Assembly: GCA_024760905.1 (NCBI GenBank) | Contig: CM045729.1 | Location: 1,206,001-1,270,000, forward strand | Direction of reading: 5' to 3' | DNA length: 64,000 nucleotides | Source: Plotosus lineatus | Lineage: Eukaryota > Chordata > Actinopteri > Siluriformes > Plotosidae | Shown: in pieces, positions 1 through 8,204 of the stretch | Layout: every line of letters starts with the position of its first letter | Numbering within the stretch: the first letter of the stretch is position 1 | Made by a program: the position numbers and the translations under genes | Notes under the pieces: model-generated | The model's input: only the letters and a program-made list of their open reading frames with translations | The model's database searches: none | Told to the model about the DNA's origin: nothing

Positions 1-432
1 GCCCACACACGATTCAGCAGACACCTAAGGATGCAAGGTCCGAACACACACACCAACAGCAGACAAATGCATACAGGCACAAACATGGTTAAATATGGAG
101 TGAATCATTCTTCTAAAGTTACATCACGTTTCACAGTAAAATTCAAATACTGCCAGAACATGTTATTTTCAAGATGACGGTAATATGTACAAAGACCCGG
201 GGCTGAGCACATCAGCCCGAGCAAGAGCAGAACATGGAGGGTATACATAACACAGGATATTTTCGGTTATCCGTTCCCAGTAAAGGTGGTACTCGTAAGC
301 TTATGTTGAGCCGAATCCGTTAGAAAACACTTCTCCCCTCTTAGGTGATATATGTGTCTTAAGACCTGGAACAGAGGTAATAAAGATAGACAACATCATG
401 GTCACACAAAAACAAACAATACAATACTTCAT
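1..432 (-). pseudogene. env: env remnants: two leader-like frames and a membrane-anchor piece
   Basis: Three short minus-strand frames follow pol. 432-301 (43 codons) overlaps the pol stop and begins with a hydrophobic stretch. 248-105 (47 codons) begins like a signal peptide (MYTLHVLLLLGLM) and ends at TGA. In the same frame, from 86 to the edge, is a hydrophobic segment containing FGPCIL, a motif seen at the membrane anchor of gamma-type transmembrane subunits. No surface subunit and no ectodomain lie between leader and anchor, so env has lost its centre. Assignment rests on hydrophobicity, position and the short motif. Confidence 0.55.
366..390 (-). promoter_or_regulatory. possible env splice acceptor
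   Basis: On the minus strand a pyrimidine-rich run ending CTCTGTTCCAG lies before position 365. Joined to the leader donor it would place the ATG at 248 first in the spliced message. Inference only. Confidence 0.3.
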
Positions 433-3400
433 TGCGGGCTTTTCTTCAGTCTGGTAGCATGGATCCACTGTGGAAAGAGGTCAGTTAGTACGGCGGTACG
501 GGTTACAGCGAGTATCTCCGTGGGCTCACTGTAAGGAGAGTCTCCCAAAGAGGAATTTAGTTTTGCAAATTTCTTGACCAGCACCTTGTCTCCTACCTTG
601 AAGGCATGAGTGCTTGCATCGGCCGGGACTGAAGTATTCTGATTAGTGCGTTCCCAATAGTCATTTAGGACCTTAACAAGGCCCACGGCATACTCGCTCA
701 TGTGTATGTCTAGATCTTCCGTACCCAAAGCCTGTTTTCCCTTCCTCCAAGGCACGGGAAAAGGTCTCCCCATTACCACTTCATAAGGGGATAGATTCCC
801 TAAGGCCACCTGCGAGGTCATCCGCAGATCCGCTAGGACCACAGGCAGCACCGAAACCCAATTCCTGGATCCGGTGGCGTGCATTGCTTTTCGTAATTTT
901 CCTTTAATGGTTCTGTTTGTTCGTTCCACGATTCCGGAGGACTGAGGGTGATATGGGACATGGAAACGCCAATTGATCTTTAGCTCTTGTGCCAACAGTT
1001 GAGTGACCTTTGAGGTGAATGGTGTGCCTTTGTCCGAATCAATACCCAACGGGAGGCCATATCTGGGAATAATTTCCTGTGATAACTTTTGAACCACTAC
1101 TCGGGCGTTTTCGTTCCCACACGGGAAAGCTTCAACCCATCGAGAGAATTTATCCACGATAACCAATAGATATTTAAAGGGGCCCTGCCGGGGCATGTGA
1201 GTAAAATCTATCTGCCACTTTTGGAAGGGAGTATCTGGTTTCGGCAGATGCTGATGTGATGCATGTGGTTTGGACACATTGTTCTGTGCACAAATCAGGC
1301 ATTTGTCCAGAATGCTGTGCACCGTAGAGGCTAGTTGTCGTATACAAAAATCTTTTTCCATATCTGTCACCACCCCTCTTCGACCGCGATGTGTAGGCCC
1401 GTGAAACTCGCGGACGAGGAAAGAAAGGCAGTGCGTGGACAGACATAAGCGACCGGTCGAATCGAGTAGAATGCCGTCACCCGAGGGCTGAGAGCCCTGC
1501 GAGGACCAAAAATCAGTGTCTTCTGTGGACGCCGAGGACTGAAGGGATTTCAGATCCAAGTCAGGGAGGAGGGCGCTAAGCATGTGTGAGGTTGACACCA
1601 GCGCGGGCTGCAGGAACGGTGGCATGGAGCCGAGCGAGGCAGCCTGTTTAGCCGCGCGGTCAGCCAAAGAGTTACCTCGTGCCTCATCAGTGTGGTCAGA
1701 GGAATGACCGCAGGTCTTTACGATCGCTAAACGGAGCGGGAGATTGCAGGACACAATAAGATCCTGGACTAAGGTGGAATGTGAAATGGGCTTACCGTCA
1801 GCAGCAGTGAAACCACGAGATTGCCAGATACGGCCGAAATCATGCGCCACCCCAAAAGCGTAACGAGAGTCAGTGTATATAGTAACATCCTGGTCGGAAG
1901 CGAGAGTGCATGCCCGAGTAAGCGCATATAACTCTGCTGCTTGAGCGGAATTAAAGGGAAGCGAGTACGCTTCCAAAACTTGGTCCAGTAAGGAACATAC
2001 TGCGTAGCCACAGAGGAACACTCCGTTGGAGGGTTTCGAGCATGACCCGTCTACAAACAGGGAGAGACCTGTGGAGAGAGGAGTAGACATTAAGTCGGAT
2101 CTAATGCTGGTGTCATGAACAATGGTGTCCATGCAGTCATGTTCCAATGGTTCGCAGTCGTCATGAGTATTAAGCAGGCGCTGTAGAGCCTGCGCCACGT
2201 TATCTAGGGAAGAGGAACAGGATATAGTTAGGTTGTCAGTAGCACAAAGGATGGCCTCATAACCTGAACGACGTTGAGAAGACATGTGTTGTGTAGACAG
2301 AGTATTAAGGATATGCCTAACCTGATGGCTGGTGTGTAAAACGAGTGGATGAGAGAGCACTATTTTTTCTGCTTCGAGAACTAACACCGCACTGGCAGCG
2401 ACAGTGCGGAGACAGGCAGGTAAACCCTGAGCCACAGTATCTAGAGTTTTGGAGAGGAAAGCACAAGGCCTAAGTCCCCCCCCGTGGTCTTGCGCCAAGA
2501 CTCCAGAAGCCGTGCCGGCCTGGTGAGCGACGTAGAGATGAAAGGGTTTGTTGTAATCCGGGAGCCCGAGAGCCGGCGCGGAGCATAGGGCCGACTTCAG
2601 GGCTTTGAATGCGTCCAGCATGTCCTCAGTCCAGACCAAGGGTTGATGGAGAGGGTCAGTGTGGGCCACGGCAGAGCGTAAACGTTTGTCATAAAAGGAA
2701 CAATCCGGGATCCATTGGCGGCAGTAGTTAATGAGCCCCAGGAAAGCCAGGAGCGCTTGTTTAGTGGCAGGCTTCTGAGTGTCCACTATGATCTTGACGC
2801 GATCCTGAGTAAGGCGTTTTATCCCGTGAGAGAGTTCATAGCCCAGATATATCACAGTGGGGAGGCAGAACTGTAACTTGGGCTTGGAGACCTTGACACC
2901 CTTTTTTTCCAGTAAGAGGAGCAACTGGACAGTGGCGTCGAGGCATAGTTCATAGGTTAGGCTGGATACCAGGAGGTCATCAGCATAAGAGTGTACGCAG
3001 GAGCCAACGGGAACGTCAAGAGACCCCAGTGCATCCCTAACTGCAGCCGAAAACACGGCAGGAGAGTCAATAAATCCTTGAGGTAATCTAGACGTGTACT
3101 GTCGCTGCCGGTGTGTGAAAGCGAAGAGAGGTTGTGTGCTTGGCTCAACAGGGATACTAAAAAACGCCGAGCACAGGTCGATTACGGAAAAATGAGTGTG
3201 ATCGCAAGGAATAGAAGCCATAATAGAGGGCACATCCGGAACAACCGGTGAAACTGGAACGATGAGCTCGTTAATTTTTCTGAGGTCTTGTGTCAGACGC
3301 CAGGAACCGTCCGGCTTGGGAACCGGGTTCACAGGCATGTTATAAGGGCTTGTGCACGGCACAATGATACCCTGTTCCAAAAGAGCGGCCAAAATAGTGT

Positions 3401-3854
3401 CGATACCCAACATTTTTTGAGGCGACAAGGGGTATTGTCGGATGTACACGGGCAAAATGTGCTTCACGGTAGCTTCATATGGGACGCAGTCCACACAACC
3501 CACGTCATTCTTATGCTCTGCCCAAAGATTGGTGGGCAGTGTGTCGAGTACAGGGGGCGAGGTGGAACTCGCCACGCACGCCGAATTAACATTAAAAGGC
3601 AAGGGCTGCGCTTGCAATGATAACAGAGAAACGGAGGAGGTGTCGCACGTTTGGATGGTCATGCTCGAACCTTGGAAAGAGATTTGGAACCCCAGAACAC
3701 TCATGAGGTCACGGCCTAACAAATTAAAGGGGCATTCGGACATATGTACAAAAGAATAGGATATCTGTAATTTATCAAGCGTGTGATCATCAGGAAAATG
3801 TAGGAGAAGGGGTGGCGTATATGGGGAGGAGAAGGGAACCCCATCTATTCCCAC
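429..3854 (-). CDS. pol: retroviral Pol: protease C-terminus, RT, RNase H, integrase; intact frame
   Basis: A frame of 1141 codons without a stop. The listed start is a GTG; in the virus the frame would be reached from gag. Domains: protease C-terminal LGRDL (46-50); RT with VIDL (Asp 226), LPQGF (257-261) and YADD (290-293); RNase H with VDGS (Asp 602), AELYAL (Glu 641), TDSRYA (Asp 662) and the later Asp 732; integrase zinc domain H818-X3-H822...C852-X2-C855; DD35E core at Asp 883, Asp 941 and Glu 977; and a C-terminal SPY/WIHATRLKK part like gammaretroviral integrases. All catalytic residues are present. The stop overlaps an ATG at 432 (ATGA). An intact 3.4-kb frame beside ruined gag and env suggests youth or supply of gag and env in trans. 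Confidence 0.95.
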   Translation of the reverse strand: MGIDGVPFSSPYTPPLLLHFPDDHTLDKLQISYSFVHMSECPFNLLGRDLMSVLGFQISFQGSSMTIQTCDTSSVSLLSLQAQPLPFNVNSACVASSTSPPVLDTLPTNLWAEHKNDVGCVDCVPYEATVKHILPVYIRQYPLSPQKMLGIDTILAALLEQGIIVPCTSPYNMPVNPVPKPDGSWRLTQDLRKINELIVPVSPVVPDVPSIMASIPCDHTHFSVIDLCSAFFSIPVEPSTQPLFAFTHRQRQYTSRLPQGFIDSPAVFSAAVRDALGSLDVPVGSCVHSYADDLLVSSLTYELCLDATVQLLLLLEKKGVKVSKPKLQFCLPTVIYLGYELSHGIKRLTQDRVKIIVDTQKPATKQALLAFLGLINYCRQWIPDCSFYDKRLRSAVAHTDPLHQPLVWTEDMLDAFKALKSALCSAPALGLPDYNKPFHLYVAHQAGTASGVLAQDHGGGLRPCAFLSKTLDTVAQGLPACLRTVAASAVLVLEAEKIVLSHPLVLHTSHQVRHILNTLSTQHMSSQRRSGYEAILCATDNLTISCSSSLDNVAQALQRLLNTHDDCEPLEHDCMDTIVHDTSIRSDLMSTPLSTGLSLFVDGSCSKPSNGVFLCGYAVCSLLDQVLEAYSLPFNSAQAAELYALTRACTLASDQDVTIYTDSRYAFGVAHDFGRIWQSRGFTAADGKPISHSTLVQDLIVSCNLPLRLAIVKTCGHSSDHTDEARGNSLADRAAKQAASLGSMPPFLQPALVSTSHMLSALLPDLDLKSLQSSASTEDTDFWSSQGSQPSGDGILLDSTGRLCLSTHCLSFLVREFHGPTHRGRRGVVTDMEKDFCIRQLASTVHSILDKCLICAQNNVSKPHASHQHLPKPDTPFQKWQIDFTHMPRQGPFKYLLVIVDKFSRWVEAFPCGNENARVVVQKLSQEIIPRYGLPLGIDSDKGTPFTSKVTQLLAQELKINWRFHVPYHPQSSGIVERTNRTIKGKLRKAMHATGSRNWVSVLPVVLADLRMTSQVALGNLSPYEVVMGRPFPVPWRKGKQALGTEDLDIHMSEYAVGLVKVLNDYWERTNQNTSVPADASTHAFKVGDKVLVKKFAKLNSSLGDSPYSEPTEILAVTRTAVLTDLFPQWIHATRLKKSPQ

Positions 3855-4051
3855 AGAGCTAATAGACCTGGAAGATACAGCACCCTGATAGTCCCTGCCT
3901 AAAGAAGATAGGGTCGCCCGCTTATCGATAACAAAAGATATTCCACCCCCTCTAGAACAATAGGAAGGAGCGGCAGATTCTCATTGCAGGGTGAATTAAA
4001 CACTAGATGCATTAAGCTACAGGTCTCAGGGTCCCTACTCCGCGGGCATCC
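3855..4051 (-). pseudogene. pro: protease N-terminal half, frameshifted, altered active site
   Basis: Directly after the gag TAG the same frame stays open and reads protease-like sequence until a five-G run at about 3945-3949. After that the protease continues in the pol frame. The active-site box then reads F-V-I-D-K-R-A-T, where retroviral proteases have D-T-G or D-S-G, so two of the three catalytic-loop residues differ. The flap and the C-terminal L-G-R-D motif follow inside the pol frame. Both the frame break and the substitutions predict an inactive protease. Confidence 0.65.
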
Positions 4052-4539
4052 CTAATCACGTCCTCGCGAATATGGGCGTGTTGTCGTCACTTCAGTGGGA
4101 TCCGAGGGTGGTGGGGGCAAACTAGAGCCAGCATTACGGCGTGCTGCGGAATTCTCCTCATCTCTCTGCCTCTTTCTACATTCCTTCTTCCAGTGTCCTT
4201 CCTTTCCACAGTAATGACATTTTCCTGTCTTTCTGTATAAATCCCTTCTTTTAACGATAGCCAGTACGAACGCATTCCATACCATTTAACATATGCCTCT
4301 TTCATGTATTCGTAATCCCATGAAGGGTTGCCCAATCCATCATAAATCATGCGATGCGCGGATGTCAGAAATCCTGCATCAAAAGTCCCATTTCGAGGAA
4401 AGTTTGGTACTTGGTCGAGTCCCTCAGTCCATCCCGCCAAATTGCTGAGCCATGGCTCAGTATAATAAGCTAGACCACATCTATTCATACACTCCTTCGG
4501 AGTTTCCCGGACCTTAGGCTTTGGGTAGGAATTTCCCAT
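4052..4539 (-). pseudogene. gag: gag remnant: Met-Gly N-terminus and one CCHC finger, capsid missing
   Basis: The frame opening at 4539 starts Met-Gly, as in myristoylated Gag, and runs 150 codons to 4087. From about 4285 the gag-like sequence continues in another frame, which carries a CX2CX4HX4C zinc knuckle (CHYCGKEGHWKKEC) and ends at TAG 4054-4052. The total is about 162 codons where retroviral Gag is usually around 500, so most of matrix and all recognisable capsid are absent and one frameshift separates the two parts. The TAG is followed by G and then by protease-like sequence in the same frame, the layout of readthrough-type retroviruses. Confidence 0.75.
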
Positions 4540-4613
4540 TGTCTATCTTCTAACAAAAACAAAAAATACGTTGGCATACAGGAATACACGTGCACCTTTT
4601 GTATAGCGCTCTT

Positions 4614-4758
4614 CCCAGTTATAGCAACTGAGGATAAACCGTCCCAGTTATAGCAACTGAGGATAACCCGTCCCAGTTATAGCAACTGAGGATAAACCGT
4701 CCCAGTTATAGCAACTGAGGATAAACCGTCCCAGTTATAGCAACTGAGGATAAACCGT
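4614..4758 (-). repeat. five tandem 29-bp repeats in ERV leader
   Basis: Units begin at 4614, 4643, 4672, 4701 and 4730 and are nearly identical (one AAACC/ACCCG variation). A degenerate extension with two 'GGGATAAC' echoes continues to about 4805. The array lies between the splice donor and the gag start, where packaging and dimerisation signals normally sit. Near-identity of the units suggests recent amplification. Confidence 0.95.
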
Positions 4759-4846
4759 CCCTTATGAAAAGGGGATAACCATCCCTTCTAGAGAAGGGGA
4801 TAACAGACGCTCAGATACTGCTAACCAGGTAGTCAAACAAATCTTG

Positions 4847-4855
4847 TCTTACCTG
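4847..4855 (-). promoter_or_regulatory. consensus splice donor in ERV leader
   Basis: CAG|GTAAGA on the minus strand lies 10 bases after the primer-binding site, the usual place for the major donor used to make env mRNA. It is a near-perfect U1 match. Use is inferred. Confidence 0.55.
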
Positions 4856-4864
4856 ATCAGGAGT

Positions 4865-4882
4865 ATCACGTCGGGGTCACCA
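4865..4882 (-). promoter_or_regulatory. primer-binding site for tRNA-Trp
   Basis: The minus-strand 18-mer TGGTGACCCCGACGTGAT begins three bases after the LTR end. From memory it is the exact complement of the 3' end of vertebrate tRNA-Trp including CCA, the primer known for avian alpharetroviruses. All 18 bases match that expectation. Confidence 0.88.
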
Positions 4883-5007
4883 AATTGTAAGAACTCTCTC
4901 TGTAGAAGCTCTTATGTAAACCTGCACGATCTGGATTCCTGTATCTCAACGTCTGAGAGCGCTCCGGGAACAGAGGACAACAAACCACACGAGTGAAATC
5001 AAGCTGG

Positions 5008-5013
5008 TTTATT
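5008..5013 (-). promoter_or_regulatory. polyadenylation signal in LTR R region
   Basis: AATAAA on the minus strand, 122 bases before the end of the LTR. Its position just after the TATA-like box is the usual arrangement when R is short. Confidence 0.6.
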
Positions 5014-5047
5014 CATCTGCTGCTCAGAGTGTGCTTCTGAGCATAAG

Positions 5048-5056
5048 CTTTTTATG
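5048..5056 (-). promoter_or_regulatory. TATA-like box of the LTR
   Basis: CATAAAAAG on the minus strand lies about 35 bases before the AATAAA signal. This spacing fits a retroviral promoter with transcription starting near 5025, but the start site is inferred. Confidence 0.5.
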
Positions 5057-5138
5057 CAGTTTCTTTGTTTTTGCAAGCAGATAATCACAGAGTCATATGT
5101 CCTTGTCCTTGGTCAAAGTACATTCGTCATAACATAGG

Positions 5139-5196
5139 GTGGGGGTGTGTGTGTGTGTATGTGTGTATGTGTGTGTGTGGGTGTATGTGTGCGTGG
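5139..5196. repeat. impure (GT)n tract inside LTR U3
   Basis: An interrupted GT/ATGT run sits within the U3 part of the LTR, upstream of the TATA-like box in ERV orientation. Whether it existed in the original LTR or expanded after insertion cannot be told from one LTR. Confidence 0.8.
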
Positions 5197-5412
5197 ATAG
5201 CACCATATCATGTTGGTATGTTGGTTACGTAACTGTTTGCATTCGTACGTAGGTATGTGGTGACATAAGAGGGACAGCCTTGAACATCCAGTTAGGTCTG
5301 GTTGATGTTTTACACAAAACTTAGGGACATCGGGGTACAACAGGATAATGAGAACTTCTTGCTTCATGATTCAATAAACATGTACGTAGTAGGTCAGAGA
5401 TATATTCTAACA

Positions 5413-5620
5413 GTCACCAAACAAAAGTTCCAGCATCATCACCTTACCCAATACAGATTCGCAGTTCATCACTTAATATGACTTTCATCCAGTCATCTAC
5501 AGGCCACGATTGCTTTTCCTTAGCCCATTGTAACCTTGTTTTAGTTGCAACAAGTCAAATTCGTTTCTGGTGAGGGTTGCGTCCGCCAAGACTGTCCTTT
5601 GTCACTAATTCTTTCCATAA
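5413..5620 (-). pseudogene. Tc1-like transposase fragment cut by the ERV
   Basis: The minus strand reads LQWAKEKQSWPVDDW followed by V-I-L-S-D-E, the region around the first catalytic Asp of Tc1-like transposases, then GDDAGTFVW right up to the LTR edge at 5412. Upstream codons to about 5620 are degraded. The rest should resume left of the window beyond the 3' LTR. Confidence 0.6.
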
Positions 5621-5639
5621 TTTTTATTTCATAATATGT

Positions 5640-6450
5640 GTTGAAGGGTTCTGGTTTGGTAGTCTTCGGATCTCGTCTCTGCATTTTGTGGATGACGTCC
5701 TTCTGACTTCATCAAGCCAGGGCCTCCAGCTCTCATTGGAGTAATTCGCAGTCGAGTGCGAAGCGGCTGGGATGAAAATCAGCATCTCCAAATCCGAGGC
5801 CATGGTTCTCAGTTGGACAAAGATGGAATGCACCCTCCAGGTCGTCAATGAGGTTCTTCCTCAAATAGAGTAGTTTAAGTATCTTGGAGTCTTGTTCATG
5901 AGTAAGAGAAGGATGGAGCGGGAGATCAACAGACTGTACCTGTCCAGCATGGTGAAGAAGGAGCTGAACCGCAAAACAAAGCTCTCAATTTACCAGTCAA
6001 TCTACATTCCAACCCTCACCGATGGCCATGAGTGTTGGGTAGTGACCAACAGAACAAGATCATGGATACAACTACTGAAATGAGCTTCCTTTGCCGAGTG
6101 GCAGGGCTCTCTCTCTTAGAAATAAAGTGAGAAGCCCTACCATCCAGAGAGCTGGAAGTAGAATCACTGCTCCTCTACATTGAGATGGGCCAATTGAGGT
6201 GGCTCATGCATCTGGTTAGGATGTCTCCCGAACGCTTCCCTCGAGTGGTGTTTCAGGCATGTCCAACCGGGAAGTTACCCCGGGGTCGACCTAGAACGTG
6301 CTGGATGGACTATGTCTGTCTGGGACAGCCTCGGTCTTACCACGTAAGAGCTGGAGGAAGTGGCTGGGGAGAGGGATGTCTGGACCTCATTGCTTAGGTT
6401 GCTGCCCCTGTGACCGGACCTCGGAAGAAGCGGAAGGAGATGATGATGAT
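5640..6450 (+). mobile_element. LINE fragment, RT C-terminal half, 5' truncated
   Basis: The plus strand encodes a degraded RT with an F-V-D-D-V box (usual FADDV) near 5690, KISISKSEAMVLSW, FKYLGVLFMS, KTKLSIYQSIYIPTL and CPTGKLPRGRPRTCW, in several frames with stops. This order is that of a common fish endonuclease-type LINE. The end is GGAAGAAGCGGAAGGAGATG followed by a short ATG repeat, a typical microsatellite tail. Clade not assigned. Confidence 0.7.
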
Positions 6451-7316
6451 TATGATGATGCCTATTGATGAGCTGAATGAAATGTCATAAGACTTCAGGA
6501 ATTCTGGTTAATAGGCTTCAAGGAAGTGACCTGATGAGTGCTTGCAGTTGGGGTGCATTTGGGGCACATAAGGCACCCTAACAAACACCACTTGGAACAC
6601 TGCATGTCAAGTCACACGCCCTCGCCAGTGACACCTCTTTGATTTGGCTGATTTTTAATCTACTAGCTCCTTATGATGCCAAATGAAAGAATCTGAACAT
6701 CATCCAATTAGCGTCCATTGACTTCCGGTCACAGATGGCTGTGGCATGACACCAGATTCGAACTTTGATCTCTGGGTTAACAGTTGTGCACCTTGGCGAT
6801 GTGCCACTCAAGAACACCTTTTCAGTGATGAACTGGATGAATTGTTGGTCAGTGTTTCAATATTAATTGTTCCAGTAGTGATATGCATTGTTTTAGGTTA
6901 TTTCCGTGAACTACATCCATTCTGTTTTCTTCAGTGAACCTTCTTGATCACTTTGCTAGGCGTGTCACAGGAGCATGCAACAAGATTTTTTTAAGGTGTG
7001 AGGTTGTGATTCTTGCACCCAGCCCCCAACTAGTAGGACCGATGGCTGCCCTTTGTCTGGCCTCTAACTTTTGATTTATTCGGCATAGATGAACCTGCCA
7101 GGGACTGAAATGCTTGCAGGAGTAGTTCAATGGGTCACAAACAGGCTCCTTTATCACAGCAATGTGGTAGCCCTGTGAAGATTTATTTATTTATTAAATT
7201 TATGAACCACCTAATTGTATTAGAGTCACAGGGAGGCCCGGTGAGGGCAGGGAACACCCTGAACATTGAACTTGTCTACTGCAGGACAACATACATACAC
7301 AAACATTTACACTTAT
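6451..7316. other. no recognised feature
   Basis: AT-moderate sequence with only short open frames, no splice-framed exon and no repeat recognised. A TTTA run lies near 7175. Confidence 0.5.
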
Positions 7317-8190
7317 GCTTCTTCTTCTTCTTTTCCTTTCGGCTTTTCCCTTCAGGGGTCGCCAGTGTGAACCATCTGCCTCCATATCATGCTATCCTCT
7401 ACATTTTCTTGTCTTGCACCAACTGCCTTCATGTCCTCCTACACCACATCAATAAATATTTATTTGGTCTTCCTCGAAGCCTTCTGCCTGGTAGTTCAAA
7501 CCTTAGCGTCCTACTATAAATGTACTCACTATCCCTCCTCTGCACATGTCCAAACGATCTCAATCTAGCTTCTCTGACTTTGTCTTCAAAACTTCTTACA
7601 TGTTACGCTCTGATGTACTAATCCCTGATCCAATCCATCCTCATTACTCCAAAAAAGATCCTCAACATTTTAATTTCTGCTACCTCAAGCTTTGCCTCCT
7701 GTCTTTTCCCCAGTGCCACTGTTTCTAAACCATACAACATCGCTGGCCTCAACACCGTCTTGGACACTTTTTCTTTTCATTCTTGCTGATACCTTCCTAT
7801 CACACATCACAACAGACACTTTTCTCCAACCATTCCAACCTGCCTGCACACGCTTCTTCACCTCTTTTCCACACTCTCCATTGCTCTGCTTGTTGAGCCG
7901 AAGTACTTAAAATCCCCCACCTTCTTTATCTCTGCTCCCTGTAACCTCACCATTCCTCTTGGGTCCTTCTTGCTCACACACATGTATTCGGTCTTACTGA
8001 GGCTCACCTTCATTCCTCTTCTTTACAGGGCACACCTCCACCTCTGAAGATTTTCCTCCACTTGTTCTCTGCTCTCACTACAGATCACAATGTCATCTGC
8101 AAATATGATGGTCCATGGGGAATCTTGTTTAACCTCGTCTGTCAGCCTCTCCATAACCATAGCAAACAGGAAGGGGCTCAGCGCTGACCC

Positions 8191-8204
8191 TTGATGCAAT
8201 CCCA
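8191..8204. repeat. target-site duplication of LINE-X, left copy
   Basis: TTGATGCAATCCCA; partner at 9939-9952 differs at three central bases. Confidence 0.75.

Larger units (their letters stand above)
1..5412 (-). mobile_element. endogenous retrovirus, gamma/epsilon-like, 3' end outside window
   Basis: Read on the minus strand the order is 5' LTR (5412-4886), primer-binding site (4882-4865), splice donor (about 4852), leader with tandem repeats (4758-4614), gag remnant (4539-4052), protease region (4051-3855), pol (3854-429), env scraps (432-1). The 3' LTR must lie left of the window. The pol domains and single-CCHC gag resemble gamma/epsilon-type retroviruses; the tRNA-Trp primer site is of the kind known from avian alpharetroviruses. 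Pol is open throughout, while gag, pro and env are broken, so the copy cannot be replication-competent as seen. The outer flank at 5413 continues a Tc1-like transposase remnant, so the provirus landed in an older transposon. Confidence 0.9.
4886..5412 (-). repeat. 5' LTR of the ERV, 527 bp
   Basis: The boundary on the PBS side is fixed by the terminal CA lying three bases before the primer-binding site. The outer boundary is the TG at 5412-5411 (minus), where Tc1-like sequence resumes. Ends are TGTTAGAA...TTCTTACA, an imperfect 8-bp inverted repeat with the usual TG...CA. A CATAAAAAG box (5056-5048) and an AATAAA (5013-5008) lie about 35-45 bases apart, giving a short R region. A GT/CA tract (about 5139-5196) falls in U3. 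The partner LTR is not in the window, so age from LTR divergence cannot be judged. Confidence 0.85.

Noticed and set aside
329..345. Purine run AAGAGGGGAGAAG (minus) as a retroviral polypurine tract
   Set aside because: The following sequence does not match the start of the 5' LTR beyond TGTT, and env-anchor-like sequence lies further on, so the 3' LTR must be outside the window.
4614..4758. CRISPR array
   Set aside because: The 29-bp units are directly adjacent with no spacers, and the context is a retroviral leader in a vertebrate-type genome.
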